A stretch of DNA of 64,000 bases from Clostridiaceae bacterium (GCA_902363375.1 CABIZX010000003.1:250097-314096); one strand, 5' to 3'; positions 26,731-36,791 are shown, counted from the stretch's first letter. A program made the numbers and translations. The notes: generated by a model from the letters alone, not told the origin.

Positions 26731-26760
26731 TTAGAGAAGATACTATGGTATCTTCTCTAA
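26731..26760 (+). terminator. Hairpin between secreted protein and transporter genes
   Basis: Perfect 13-bp stem TTAGAGAAGATAC / GTATCTTCTCTAA with a TATG loop; T-tract is weak, so partial termination or mRNA protection. Confidence 0.65.
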
Positions 26761-26811
26761 TAATATATATTTTATATTATTATGAATTCAAAAAAGTTAG
26801 AGGAGGTTATC

Positions 26812-27627
26812 ATGTTAAAACTTGAGCTTAAACGAGGACTTAAACGAAAGACATTTATAGTAGCTTTATTAGTAACTACTATATTTTGTGTAGTACAACA
26901 TTTAGTATCAAATTATTGGTGGATAATTATGCCACATGCTAATGATTCAGTATTTTTTGATACATTTTTAAAGTCAGGTATAGTATCAACATATCAATGT
27001 TTTATATTTTTTAATTTAACACCATTAGGAAATTTATTGTTTATACTTATGCCTATTCTAGTTGCTATTTCCTATGGCGATTCCTATCTTGAAGATTTGA
27101 ATAGTGGCTTTCTAAAAAATATATTATCTAGGTGTTCAAAGCAGAAATATTTAAAAAGTAAGTTTTTAGCTAATTTCATTATTTCAGGAATTACTATTGC
27201 TATCCCTTTAATTGTAAACCTTTTACTTCTTATAACAACTCAAGCCAGTATACTTCCAGAAAAACTAAGTACAAATACCTTAATGGCTGGAAGTTTAAAT
27301 TTAGATATGTATTTAAACCATCCTGCATTATATATACTTATGTGGATACTTATATACTTTGCTTTTGCAGGGGCAATTTCTAGTATCACCCTTGGACTTA
27401 GTATGGTTACTAGAAATAAATTTATTGTGCTTATAGCACCATTTATCATTGTACAAGCTATGGGAATTTTATTAGGGTTACTTAATCTTAGAGACTATAG
27501 TGTTGCAAAATTTTTATACTCATATCCAGAGCCTAATCCTATAGCCATGTTTATAACCTTTACTGTGATTATAATGGCAACATTTCTACCATTTTATTTT
27601 GGAGGAAAATCCAATGAACTCTTCTAA
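26812..27627 (+). CDS. ABC-2 type permease, subunit 1
   Basis: 271 residues from ATG 26812 (AGGAGG ahead; earlier ATG 26782 has no site). Six TMs, of which the N-terminal is followed by a long extracytoplasmic segment. Acts with the next two permeases and the ATPase at 29272. Overlaps the next gene by 14 bases, so translation is coupled. Confidence 0.72.
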   Translation: MLKLELKRGLKRKTFIVALLVTTIFCVVQHLVSNYWWIIMPHANDSVFFDTFLKSGIVSTYQCFIFFNLTPLGNLLFILMPILVAISYGDSYLEDLNSGFLKNILSRCSKQKYLKSKFLANFIISGITIAIPLIVNLLLLITTQASILPEKLSTNTLMAGSLNLDMYLNHPALYILMWILIYFAFAGAISSITLGLSMVTRNKFIVLIAPFIIVQAMGILLGLLNLRDYSVAKFLYSYPEPNPIAMFITFTVIIMATFLPFYFGGKSNELF

Positions 27628-28435
27628 AAAAGAAAATTGTATTTCATTAAGGGAGTTAAGGATAATAATAGGGTTCTGTATAGTAATTTTCTTATTATCT
27701 TTTTATAGGCCATTACGATTCCTAAAAGATAATATTAATATAGCTCTAGATAATAATTTTCAATTAAGTAACTTTGATATTTTATCTTCCTTTCAAGATG
27801 TTGGAAATGTTGATTTCATAAGTTATATGTATATAATAATTCCTCTCTTCGTAACTCTTATTATATATGTTGTAGATACAAATAATGGTTTAATAAGAAT
27901 GATAAGGTATGGAGATAGAAATAGGATATGGAATAAAAATATTCTTTTAATATTAGCTTCCTCTTTTTTATTAAGTATTCTTTTAGTAATTGGAGGCTAT
28001 TTAGTTAGTGGAATAATTTTAGGAAGCTATAAAAATCTATGGAACACTGAAACAGGGCTTCCCTATTTGTTGTATGGAAAAACTAAAATATGGGGTAACC
28101 TATCTCAACTTTTAGTTAGCCACAAAGTAATATTTATATTCTGGATTATGACTTTTTTAGGATTATCTTTTATAGGAGCTTTTATTTGTACTATAAAACT
28201 TTTTATTCGAAACATATATGTTTATATAATATTAATAGCGATAGCATTTGGAGATTTTTTCAATATATTTAACTTTAGCTTAATAGCTAAAATTTCAGTA
28301 TCACAAAGAGAATGGACTCATCCTCAAAGTATAACTTTTAATATTATTTATTTTTTAGTGGGATTTTTAATTTTTTATTTTTACGGTAAATATATTAATT
28401 CTCAAAAGGATCAAGGAATTACTAAAAAATCTTAG
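27614..28435 (+). CDS. ABC-2 type permease, subunit 2
   Basis: 273 residues, start ATG 27614 behind GGAGGA (27601). Six TMs with IRMIRYGDRNRIWNKN, the cytoplasmic pre-TM helix common in these permeases. Weak homology expected to subunit 1. Product is part of the DUF2712-linked transporter. Confidence 0.7.
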   Translation: MNSSKKENCISLRELRIIIGFCIVIFLLSFYRPLRFLKDNINIALDNNFQLSNFDILSSFQDVGNVDFISYMYIIIPLFVTLIIYVVDTNNGLIRMIRYGDRNRIWNKNILLILASSFLLSILLVIGGYLVSGIILGSYKNLWNTETGLPYLLYGKTKIWGNLSQLLVSHKVIFIFWIMTFLGLSFIGAFICTIKLFIRNIYVYIILIAIAFGDFFNIFNFSLIAKISVSQREWTHPQSITFNIIYFLVGFLIFYFYGKYINSQKDQGITKKS

Positions 28436-28453
28436 AATGTGTGGTGAAATACT

Positions 28454-29260
28454 TTGAGAGATATAAATATGATATTTTCTTTGATAAAAAGAGATATAAA
28501 AATGAGTAAGAAATCAACTTTAATCAGGTTTGGAATTTTTTTTATTATATTTACAGCATACATTCTACTTAATATATATAGGCTTTATGATTATCAAATA
28601 ATTAATAGTAAGAGTTTAATTTTAGAGATTTTTAGAGGTTGTAATTATGTTGAGATTACAGGAGGAGTTTTAAATAAAATTTTTGAATTTCCTATAATAT
28701 GGCTATTTATAAATACTTTTATAATTTATGCTGTGGGTGATTACTTTTATAGAGATATGAAGGTAAATGGAAGATATGTATTAATTAGAGTGAGAAAAAT
28801 GTATCTTATATATATAGCTAAAATAGTTTGGAGTATATTTTTAGTTGTTTTATACTATGGTCTTTTATTAACTATAATTGGTGTATTAGGGTATTTATTC
28901 AGTAATAATCAATATCAATATGTAGACCCTAACTATTTTAAAATAGATACTTTGAAGTTAATAATATATGTATTTGTATTGTATTCGTTAACATCTGTCT
29001 CTCTTATTACTATTTTTATAACCTTAACTCTTAAAATAAAGCCTGTATATTGCTTTTTAATTGATACTGCATTGTGCGTGTCATCTATATTTGTAGAAAG
29101 TAAGCTTTTTATTGGTCAACATAATTTATTAATAAGACATGTACCTTTTGATACTGCTCATAATTTTACTATTTATAATTCAATAATATTTAATGTTGTT
29201 ATAACTATTTGTTTAATCATAATAGGAGTTAGAGTTTCAGCTAAAAAGGAGATATTTTAA
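28454..29260 (+). CDS. ABC-2 type permease, subunit 3
   Basis: 268 residues from TTG 28454 (GTGGTG ahead); ATG 28469 is possible. Six TMs; VLIRVRKMYLIYIAKIVWSIF is the typical permease segment. Three related permeases for one ATPase suggests a heteromeric channel or three alternative ones. Confidence 0.68.
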   Translation: MRDINMIFSLIKRDIKMSKKSTLIRFGIFFIIFTAYILLNIYRLYDYQIINSKSLILEIFRGCNYVEITGGVLNKIFEFPIIWLFINTFIIYAVGDYFYRDMKVNGRYVLIRVRKMYLIYIAKIVWSIFLVVLYYGLLLTIIGVLGYLFSNNQYQYVDPNYFKIDTLKLIIYVFVLYSLTSVSLITIFITLTLKIKPVYCFLIDTALCVSSIFVESKLFIGQHNLLIRHVPFDTAHNFTIYNSIIFNVVITICLIIIGVRVSAKKEIF

Positions 29261-29271
29261 AGGAGGAGAAA

Positions 29272-29949
29272 ATGGAACAAGCATATATAGAAATAAAAAA
29301 TGTTACAAAAGAAATAAATGGGAACTTAATTTTAAATGATATAAATTTAAATTTTTATAGAGGAAAAATTTATGGTATAAAAGGTAAAAATGGTTCGGGG
29401 AAAACTATGCTATTTAGAGCTATTTGTGGATTTATAAAAACAGAAGGTGCTGTAATAGTTAATGGTAAACAGATTGGAAAAGATGGAAGTTATCCTGAAA
29501 ATGTAGGAGTTCTTTTAGAAAATCCTGGTTTTTTACCTAATTACTCTGGATTCAAAAATCTAAAGTATTTAGCTGAGATAAATAATAAAATAAGTGATAC
29601 GAATATCAAAAATATCTTAAAAGAAGTTGGACTAGATCCAGAGGAGAAAAAATCCTTTAAAAAGTATTCATTAGGAATGAAGCAAAAGCTTGGTATTGCA
29701 CAGGCAGTTATGGAGAATCCAGACATAGTAATTCTTGATGAGCCAACTAATGCTTTGGATGAAGAATCAGTAAAAAAGATAAATTCTATGATTGCTAAGT
29801 TGAAAGAAGATAATAAGCTAGTACTTATATCAAATCATAATCGTGAAGAATTGGAAATGATTTGTGATGAAATATATACAATGGAAAACGGTAAAATATG
29901 TAATCATTTAGTGGTAAGTGAGGAAGATATTAATGAAAAGACGAAGTAA
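29272..29949 (+). CDS. ABC transporter ATP-binding protein
   Basis: 225 residues; Walker A GKNGSGKT, signature YSLGMKQKLGIAQA, Walker B VILDEPTNALD, switch His in ISNHN. It lacks any membrane segment and powers the preceding permeases. RBS AAAGGAGGAG. The 3' end overlaps the next gene by 17 bases. Confidence 0.9.
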   Translation: MEQAYIEIKNVTKEINGNLILNDINLNFYRGKIYGIKGKNGSGKTMLFRAICGFIKTEGAVIVNGKQIGKDGSYPENVGVLLENPGFLPNYSGFKNLKYLAEINNKISDTNIKNILKEVGLDPEEKKSFKKYSLGMKQKLGIAQAVMENPDIVILDEPTNALDEESVKKINSMIAKLKEDNKLVLISNHNREELEMICDEIYTMENGKICNHLVVSEEDINEKTK

Positions 29950-30484
29950 GATATATATTGGAATAGGTATCAGTCTCATTGTAGCATTAGGCATATGCTA
30001 TCAATATTATAGAATAAACGCAGGAGTACCACGAGAGTATAATATTCAAAAATATTCCATGGGAGAAGTAGTTAAGTTAGATGATTTTGAAGTGATAGTA
30101 AATAATTTTACTGTAGCTGAAAATAAGGAGTATATAGATGCAAAAGAAAATGGTAATCCAGATAAGTTATATACGGTGGATTTTACAATAAAAAATATTA
30201 GTAATGAAGATAAACCAATAAAATTATTTATTGCTAAGAGTTCTATTTTATGTGGTTTGAAGGTTGTTGAAATCCCTCTAGAGATTAGAAGTGAGGACAT
30301 AATGTCTTCATTAAAGAGTCAAGAAAAGAAAGATATAAGGCTCACCTATGAGGGATATGAAACCGATGAAGATGCGGTATTTGAATTTTATCCATCAAAA
30401 GAACTGTATAGGAATGAAATCAAGAAAGATTTAGAGAATTTAAAGATGCATGAAAAATATGTTGTACTGAATTTAAAAAAGTAG
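29933..30484 (+). CDS. DUF5028-like anchored protein
   Basis: 183 residues from ATG 29933 (GAGGAAG ahead), overlapping the ATPase end. One N-terminal TM (KIYIGIGISLIVALGICYQYY), then a beta-rich outside domain with VVKLDDFEVIVNNFTV and FTIKNISNEDKPI, reminiscent of DUF4352/DUF5028 immunoglobulin-like folds. Probable accessory component of the transporter operon. Confidence 0.55.
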   Translation: MKRRSKIYIGIGISLIVALGICYQYYRINAGVPREYNIQKYSMGEVVKLDDFEVIVNNFTVAENKEYIDAKENGNPDKLYTVDFTIKNISNEDKPIKLFIAKSSILCGLKVVEIPLEIRSEDIMSSLKSQEKKDIRLTYEGYETDEDAVFEFYPSKELYRNEIKKDLENLKMHEKYVVLNLKK

Positions 30485-30558
30485 CTTTAATTAATAATCT
30501 CTAGAAGTGTACCTTAATGTACTTAAAATATATTAAGAGGGATATTTATTAAGATAGC

Positions 30559-30601
30559 AATTTCTAAGGTTTAAGAAAAATATATTTAAACTTTAGAAAT
30601 T
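30559..30601. promoter_or_regulatory. Hairpin upstream of the 30622 gene
   Basis: Imperfect 16-17-bp stem AATTTCTAAGGTTTAA against TTAAACTTTAGAAATT, directly before AUG leader; could be a terminator of the previous operon or a 5' UTR structure. Confidence 0.4.
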
Positions 30602-30621
30602 TCTTTATATGGAGGGGAATT

Positions 30622-31515
30622 ATGAAAAAGAAACCATCTATAAAAAATGGTATTGCAATTTCAGTGGTAGCGATATTAGCTATAGTGCTGTTTATGGTGA
30701 GGATTAAAAGTGATTTTGGTGGACTTTTACCTAAATCTGAAGAAGTTGATGACAATGCTAGCACTATAATTAATGCTGGAGATACTAGTGTAGATTTGTC
30801 ATTAGTAGAAGTTAATGAGGATTTCTTTAACAGTATGAATGAAAAAGAGTTAATACATTATAAAGTAATAAATTCTATTGATTTCTTTGATACTGTAGAA
30901 GGTGAATTCCAAAACTTTGGATTTTACTTCGATGATACGGTGAAATATATTATTGATATAAAAAATAACAGAAGTTTCGAACATGAAGAATCCAGTGAAA
31001 AAAATATTGATTCAATTTTTAATGACTATAAATGCATAGAATTAGATAATACAGATAATACCTATAAGAATATACAAGTTTTAAATAAGGCAGGGGAAGA
31101 GCCTTCTTATTTAAGAAAGTTTAAGCCTAAACAGCGATATGATGGTAATGGTATTTTGTCAAACAGATCAACAATATTAATTAGTGGTGCTGGCAGAAGT
31201 GTTCTAGCTGAAGAAACACTAGGTGGACATCTAAGAGATCATGAGAGATGGTCAATTGATGGAAGTGAAGAGTTTATCGGAAGGAAGTGTACTAAGATAT
31301 CTGGAGAAAGAGAAGTTGTAGATACTAAAACAAAGGTATCAAAATTCACAGCATTAATTGATACAGAAACTGGAGTTGTACTAAAGTATGATGAGATGGA
31401 TGCTTCAGGGAAAGCAGTGAATGGCTTTGAAACAAAGTATATAAAATACAATGAAACCTATGATCCTGAAATATTTAAAATATCTACAGAAGGATATACA
31501 GAGAAGGTTTATTAA
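30622..31515 (+). CDS. Hypothetical anchored extracytoplasmic protein
   Basis: 297 residues: TM near 9-24 (GIAISVVAILAIVLFMV), then an outside domain with EESSEKNIDSIFNDY..., and a beta-rich C-terminus (WSIDGSEEFIGRKCTKISGEREV..KFTALIDTETGVVLKYD) similar in style to lipoprotein-sorting/MucB-like folds. A single Cys near 220. No family certain. RBS TGGAGGGG. Confidence 0.5.
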   Translation: MKKKPSIKNGIAISVVAILAIVLFMVRIKSDFGGLLPKSEEVDDNASTIINAGDTSVDLSLVEVNEDFFNSMNEKELIHYKVINSIDFFDTVEGEFQNFGFYFDDTVKYIIDIKNNRSFEHEESSEKNIDSIFNDYKCIELDNTDNTYKNIQVLNKAGEEPSYLRKFKPKQRYDGNGILSNRSTILISGAGRSVLAEETLGGHLRDHERWSIDGSEEFIGRKCTKISGEREVVDTKTKVSKFTALIDTETGVVLKYDEMDASGKAVNGFETKYIKYNETYDPEIFKISTEGYTEKVY

Positions 31516-31570
31516 TAGGTGATAAAATTATAAGTTTATCTTTTAAGTATTACAATATGAAATAAAATCT

Positions 31571-31611
31571 AAAATATTCCATGGCTATATAAAAGGCTAT
31601 GGAATATTTTT
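31571..31611 (+). terminator. Intrinsic terminator
   Basis: AAAATATTCCATGGC ... GCTATGGAATATTTTTG, one mismatch. Confidence 0.75.
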
Positions 31612-31743
31612 GTATTTATAAAAATAAAAGAACAAAATGTTACCTTGTTAACTTTTTATACATATAAATGGTTTACTTACAATAATATTATATGTATAAT
31701 ATTGTTATGAACTGTTACAATAATATACAAAAAGGGTGATAGT

Positions 31744-33330
31744 ATGAAAAAGTGTGTTAATTGCAACAAGGAATTTGAAGATGAATTCAAGTTTTGCGAA
31801 GAATGTGGCAGCGAGCTACAAAAATTTATAGAATTTCAAGAAGGTTCTGTAAGTGGAGAATTTCTAGAAAAGAAGGAGATGAATGAGTCAAATAAGCAAG
31901 AAGAATTTAAGTGTCCCAAATGTGGATTTAACATGGAAAGTGGCATCAGGTTTTGTGAAAATTGTGGTCAAGGCATAGAGAAAATCAATCCAATAGAGAA
32001 TGAATCACTAAATTTCACAGCAATGGAAGAAAGTCAAAAAGAAAGAATAAAAAAAGTGCCAACTAAAAAGCAAAAAATTATTTTTTCAAGTATATTTATT
32101 TTGATTTGCCTATGCACAGTGGGCTATTTTTTTGGGAAAAATTATTTTACTAGAGAGAATCAGATAGAGCGCTTTATAAATGTTTTGATTGAAAGCAAGC
32201 CTGAAAAGCTTAGCGCGAACCTTACTTCTAGTGATCCAAATTATAAAGTTACTAAAGAGAATATAGAGGTATTTGCTAAATATTTAGGTACCCACAAAAA
32301 ATATACTTCTGATTTAGCTGTAGCTTTAAAAAATGGTCAATATAGTGACAGTGATATTTTTATGGCTGAAAAGGGAAAATATTTCCTTGTGTTTCCAAAG
32401 TATGAGTTTTATATAAAACCGATTTATATAACAATGGAAACTAATCAAAAAAACGTGGAATTATTTGCTAATGGAGCGAGTATGGGGAAATCTGACAGTG
32501 AAAACTTTGAAAAGGAAATAGGTCCACTTACTCCAGGTACATATGTTTTTGAAGGAAAGCTTACTGAAGGAGATAAAGTTGAAGTTAATAAAACTGAAAT
32601 GGATTTAATTCGTTTTGGAAATGATGAATTTGATGAACAACAGTATGTAAATTTAACAATTAATAAAGTGAAATTTGATGTCGTAGCCAATGTAAGCACT
32701 GGGGATGTTTATGTTGATAATGAAAAGGTTGGGGCTTTAGTAGATGGTAAATTAAGTGTTGGGCCTTTAATATGGAATCAAGGTATGACAGTACAAGTTA
32801 AACAAACCTTTGCCGCGGGGGAAGTTGTATCTGACATCTATACCATTGAAGAAAATGAATTTTTAGCGGAAGAATATAGTAAGTATAATGTAATTTCATT
32901 ATATATAGATAGCGAAGTAGAAGAGTATGATATAGAAGAATTTTTAAGCTCATTTTATAGCAATGTAACAAAATATACAGATGATTATTATAGTTTTGGA
33001 GAGGCTGAGGAGAATATACTGGCTTCATATTTTATAAGTGGCAAGAAAAATAAAGAGTATGTTGACTTTACAGATAATTTTATTAAACCAAATCGAACTA
33101 ATGAAAATAAAGATTATACTGGTTGCTACCCTGAGTTTGAAAAAGTAAAACAAGTAGATATGAATACATATGAAATTCAATATACAATTACATATGAAAC
33201 TCATTATACAGATAAACCTAGCCTAACAGAGAAGTTTAGATATAAAAAGGCAACTCTTAAAGTAGAAAATGGAGAATTAAAAATTGATAATCTAGGTGGA
33301 ACAGAAAACTTTGAGATTGTTCAGCAATAA
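31744..33330 (+). CDS. Zinc-ribbon membrane protein, TcaA-like
   Basis: 528 residues: two N-terminal zinc ribbons (CVNCNKEFEDEFKFCEECG at 4-22; CPKCGFNMESGIRFCENCG at about 57-75), a TM near 118, and a large outside region with TcaA-like beta domains (YKVTKENIEVFAKYLG..., then LTEGDKVEVNKTEMDL...) and a terminal NTF2-like part. TcaA-family proteins sense or affect cell-wall antibiotics. First gene of a cluster with two more zinc-ribbon membrane proteins and a GH3 enzyme. Confidence 0.75.
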   Translation: MKKCVNCNKEFEDEFKFCEECGSELQKFIEFQEGSVSGEFLEKKEMNESNKQEEFKCPKCGFNMESGIRFCENCGQGIEKINPIENESLNFTAMEESQKERIKKVPTKKQKIIFSSIFILICLCTVGYFFGKNYFTRENQIERFINVLIESKPEKLSANLTSSDPNYKVTKENIEVFAKYLGTHKKYTSDLAVALKNGQYSDSDIFMAEKGKYFLVFPKYEFYIKPIYITMETNQKNVELFANGASMGKSDSENFEKEIGPLTPGTYVFEGKLTEGDKVEVNKTEMDLIRFGNDEFDEQQYVNLTINKVKFDVVANVSTGDVYVDNEKVGALVDGKLSVGPLIWNQGMTVQVKQTFAAGEVVSDIYTIEENEFLAEEYSKYNVISLYIDSEVEEYDIEEFLSSFYSNVTKYTDDYYSFGEAEENILASYFISGKKNKEYVDFTDNFIKPNRTNENKDYTGCYPEFEKVKQVDMNTYEIQYTITYETHYTDKPSLTEKFRYKKATLKVENGELKIDNLGGTENFEIVQQ

Positions 33331-33345
33331 GAAGGATAGGTAAAG

Positions 33346-34542
33346 ATGAAAAAAATTTTTTTAAGGTGTATTAGTGTTCTAATTATAATCCTGATTTGTA
33401 CAACATCTTATATTTATTTTAAGGATAAAAATAAATCAAATGATGTTAAACAATCTTCCAATGAGAAATTTACTCAAAAAGGTACAAGCTCTAGTTCTGG
33501 TGGGAAAGCGGAAGAGATAACTCCAGAAATACCAAGTGAGGAAGAACTAGCTAAAGAAAAAATCACTACAATACTTAACAAAATGTCGCTTGAAGAAAAA
33601 GTAGGACAGTTATTTTTAGCTAGAGTTCCAGTAGAAAATCAAATTGAAGATATTACAAATTATCATTTAGGAGGATACTTACTCTTTGGTCGAGATTTTG
33701 AAAATAAGACCTTGGATAAGGTAAAAGAAACCATTAACAGTTATCAAGAACAAAGCTTAATTCCTATGCTAATTGCTTCTGATGAAGAGGGTGGAACAGT
33801 AACAAGGATTAGTAGTTTACTTGAAGCATCCTTTAAATCTCCTCAAGAGTTGTATAAAGCAGGAGGCATTGAACTTATAAAAGAAGATGTGAAAAATAAG
33901 AGCAAACTGTTAAAAGAGTGTGGTATACATACAGGGCTTTTTCCAGATGCTGATGTAGCAACAGAAAAAGATGCTTTTATATATCAGAGGACATTGGGAG
34001 TAGATGCTAAAGCCACTGCAAGCTATGTATCCCAAGTAGTAAAGGTATTAAAAGAAGAAAAGTTTGGAAGTACATTGAAACATTTTCCTGGATACGGAAA
34101 TAATGATGATTCTCATGTTGGAATTGTCATAGATAATCGTTCTTTAGAAGAACTAAGACAAGCTGATTTATTACCGTTTATTGCAGGGATAGAAGCAGGT
34201 GCAGATAGTATTTTAGTAGCACACAATATTATGAATAGTATTGATGATGTACCTGCATCCATATCTACAGAGGTTCATAAAATTATTCGTGAGGAATTGA
34301 ATTTCAAAGGAGTAATAATGACAGATGACCTAGATATGGAAGGTATTTCAAACTTCATATCTCAAGAGGAGGCAGGATTAAAAGCAATTGAAGCCGGAAA
34401 TGATTTAATATTAAGTTCAACTTATAAAATCCAGATACCGTATATTATCAATAGCGTTAAAAGTGGTAGAATCACTGAAGAACGAATAGATGAATCGGTT
34501 ATGCGTATTTTGAAATGGAAAAATAAATTAGGAATTTTATAA
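33346..34542 (+). CDS. Glycoside hydrolase family 3 beta-N-acetylhexosaminidase
   Basis: 398 residues with an N-terminal TM or signal (ISVLIIILICTTSYIYF), a Ser/Gly linker, then the TIM barrel: KHFPGYG (K245-H246), DDSH (H257 of the NagZ-type catalytic loop) and the nucleophile in TDDLDMEG (D327 or D328). The length and Asp-His dyad fit NagZ-type GlcNAc removal from muropeptides. Placed outside the membrane by the TM, so it acts on peptidoglycan. Confidence 0.85.
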   Translation: MKKIFLRCISVLIIILICTTSYIYFKDKNKSNDVKQSSNEKFTQKGTSSSSGGKAEEITPEIPSEEELAKEKITTILNKMSLEEKVGQLFLARVPVENQIEDITNYHLGGYLLFGRDFENKTLDKVKETINSYQEQSLIPMLIASDEEGGTVTRISSLLEASFKSPQELYKAGGIELIKEDVKNKSKLLKECGIHTGLFPDADVATEKDAFIYQRTLGVDAKATASYVSQVVKVLKEEKFGSTLKHFPGYGNNDDSHVGIVIDNRSLEELRQADLLPFIAGIEAGADSILVAHNIMNSIDDVPASISTEVHKIIREELNFKGVIMTDDLDMEGISNFISQEEAGLKAIEAGNDLILSSTYKIQIPYIINSVKSGRITEERIDESVMRILKWKNKLGIL

Positions 34543-34558
34543 AAGAAAGAGGGTTAAT

Positions 34559-35359
34559 ATGAAATATTGTATTCACTGTGGACAACAAATAAAAGATGAA
34601 TCAAAATTTTGTGCCTATTGTGGTAAGAGTCAAGTCATAGATGATAGCACAAAAGGTACTGTAGAAAAGAATAGTGTTCAAGAAACTATCTCTAATCTTA
34701 AAGAGCAAGCAATGGAGAATAAATCAATAAAACAGGCTGTATCAGCAGGAAAAAGCTATTTTAATTTCTTGATTGAAAATATAAAGAACCCAACTTTTAA
34801 TACTGAGGCTTATCATAGCTATTATGGATATATTAGTTTAATATTATTATCCTTATTTACTTGTATTACTATTAGTAAAGGGATTGGCTCTATTGTAAAC
34901 GAAATATATGAGGCTCTTGCAATCTTCGGAAGAGGATTCTATGGATCAAATGGAATGCCGTACATTTTTGAATTCTTTTTATACTTTGCTTTATCTATGT
35001 TAGCTATTGTTTTACTTTCTTACCTAACAACTACTAAGATATTAAAAGTATCATATAGATTTTCAGATGTTATAACTAAGTTTTTTGCACCAATGAGCTT
35101 AGCAGTAGTTATTAGCTTTTTCACAATGATTTTAGTATTTTTAAAATTAAGGGTAGGAAAGCTCGTATTACTAGGTTTAAGTATTATATTTATTTTACAA
35201 CAAGTTTGTTATTATGCTTTTTTACTTGATGATAAAAATTATGTAAATGTAAAGAAAAATAAGATTTATATAGTTATATTAAACGTTATTTGCTTACTTG
35301 TTATTAATTTATGTACTTATAAATTAATAGGTGAAGCAATTCTTAGACAATGGTTTTAA
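34559..35359 (+). CDS. Zinc-ribbon membrane protein
   Basis: 266 residues: an N-terminal zinc ribbon (CIHCGQQIKDESKFCAYCG) and then about six TMs from residue 93. The typical zinc-ribbon plus TMs arrangement is close to YckC/DUF6574-like clostridial proteins. Same operon as the GH3 gene (16-base gap). Function unknown. Confidence 0.65.
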   Translation: MKYCIHCGQQIKDESKFCAYCGKSQVIDDSTKGTVEKNSVQETISNLKEQAMENKSIKQAVSAGKSYFNFLIENIKNPTFNTEAYHSYYGYISLILLSLFTCITISKGIGSIVNEIYEALAIFGRGFYGSNGMPYIFEFFLYFALSMLAIVLLSYLTTTKILKVSYRFSDVITKFFAPMSLAVVISFFTMILVFLKLRVGKLVLLGLSIIFILQQVCYYAFLLDDKNYVNVKKNKIYIVILNVICLLVINLCTYKLIGEAILRQWF

Positions 35360-35381
35360 TATCATTTAAGGAGGTATAATT

Positions 35382-36095
35382 ATGTATTGCATGAATTGTG
35401 GAAATCAGGTTTCGGATCAAGCAAAATTTTGTTCTAAATGTGGAGTAACTATGAAGGAAGTACCTCAAGAAGGTGTTTTATCAACTGTAGATTTTAAAAA
35501 AGAAACTAGCATAAATAAGGTTAAGAACTTTCTTGTGAAAAATAAAATAGTAGTGGGTATATTAGTACTGGTGTTAGCAATATTTGGATATATGAAGTTT
35601 ATTCATACAGATGGAAGTATAAAAGGAACATGGCAATATAGCGATGAGTCTAGCACTGTTATTGCAGAAGTTGGCAGTAGAAGTAAAATTCTTTTAACTG
35701 CTATAGATAACTATGAAGGGCTTTCGTTTTTTCTTGAGGGAGAGTTAGAAAAGTATAATCAATCATATCTTTTAGATCTATTAGATTCAAAAATTACTAT
35801 ATCTGGACCTTCAGAGGGTTATACAAAAGAGGAGATTATAGATGATATAATTAGTTCAGATAACTCTAAGGAAGCCTATGATTATTTATATAAAAATTCT
35901 GATATAAAAGATGGAAAGCTTTCTATAACAATAGATTTTGGTAAAGTGCCTTCTACGGTAGCAAATTTAATTTTAGATAGCATGTACTTATTAGATTCAA
36001 AGATGACATATACTTTTACACCAGTTCACAACAATGTTTTACAAGTTAACTTAGGAATCTTTGATGAAGAGGTAATAAGCCTAATGAAAAGATAA
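35382..36095 (+). CDS. Zinc-ribbon anchored protein
   Basis: 237 residues: zinc ribbon (CMNCGNQVSDQAKFCSKCG at 3-21), TM at about 55-73 (IVVGILVLVLAIFGYMKF), then an outside beta-rich domain with GSIKGTWQYSDESSTVIAEVG, a lipocalin-like start. Behind AAGGAGG; fits the cluster of anchored zinc-ribbon proteins. Confidence 0.65.
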   Translation: MYCMNCGNQVSDQAKFCSKCGVTMKEVPQEGVLSTVDFKKETSINKVKNFLVKNKIVVGILVLVLAIFGYMKFIHTDGSIKGTWQYSDESSTVIAEVGSRSKILLTAIDNYEGLSFFLEGELEKYNQSYLLDLLDSKITISGPSEGYTKEEIIDDIISSDNSKEAYDYLYKNSDIKDGKLSITIDFGKVPSTVANLILDSMYLLDSKMTYTFTPVHNNVLQVNLGIFDEEVISLMKR

Positions 36096-36176
36096 ACCTA
36101 AAGAGTTTAGAGTTATGCTCTGAAGAAAAAATAGTTTGTAAAATAAAAAAAATAGGGAAATGTGAGGTTAGAATCC

Positions 36177-36791
36177 ATGAAAAAAAGAATTTTAGCATTA
36201 CTACTTGTAACCATAATGGCTACAACTATGGTAGCATGTGGTTCAAAGAGTTCTGCAGATGAAGCTAAGGAAGGAAACAAAACAGAAAGTGATGGGGGTA
36301 CGCTTTCAGCAGAGAAAAATTTATTTGATGTTGAAGTCACATTACCAGCAGCATTTTTTGAAGGTAGTGATATATCTACTATTGAGACAGAAGCAAAAGC
36401 TAAAGGGGTTCATGAAGTTAAAGCCAATGATGATGGCTCTGTAACATATGTTATGGATAAGAAAACTCATAAAGAATTTTTGGCTAGTATGAAGACAAGC
36501 ATTGATGAAAGTATCAAGGAAACATTAAATGATAAGGAAAATTATCCTTCATTTACAGATATAAAATATAATGAAGATTTAACACAATTTGATGTAATGG
36601 TTGATAAAGCATCCTATGGAGGACTTCAATCCTTTATAGCTGTAGGGTTTTATATGTATGGGAACATGTATCAAGCAATGGATGGACAAGAATCCGATAA
36701 AATAAAAACTGTAGTGAATTTCAAAGATAAGGACACTGGAGAAATTATTGAAAGCGGCGATTCATCAACTTTGGGTGAGGAAAGCAAATAA
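36177..36791 (+). CDS. Lipoprotein of unknown function
   Basis: 204 residues from ATG 36177 (TGAGGT upstream; the GTG at 36162 starts before the site). Signal peptide with lipobox MATTMVACG, the Cys being residue 21. The mature part is acidic and beta/alpha mixed (LFDVEVTLPAAFFEGSDISTIE...). Last gene of the zinc-ribbon cluster and ends before hairpins. Confidence 0.7.
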   Translation: MKKRILALLLVTIMATTMVACGSKSSADEAKEGNKTESDGGTLSAEKNLFDVEVTLPAAFFEGSDISTIETEAKAKGVHEVKANDDGSVTYVMDKKTHKEFLASMKTSIDESIKETLNDKENYPSFTDIKYNEDLTQFDVMVDKASYGGLQSFIAVGFYMYGNMYQAMDGQESDKIKTVVNFKDKDTGEIIESGDSSTLGEESK

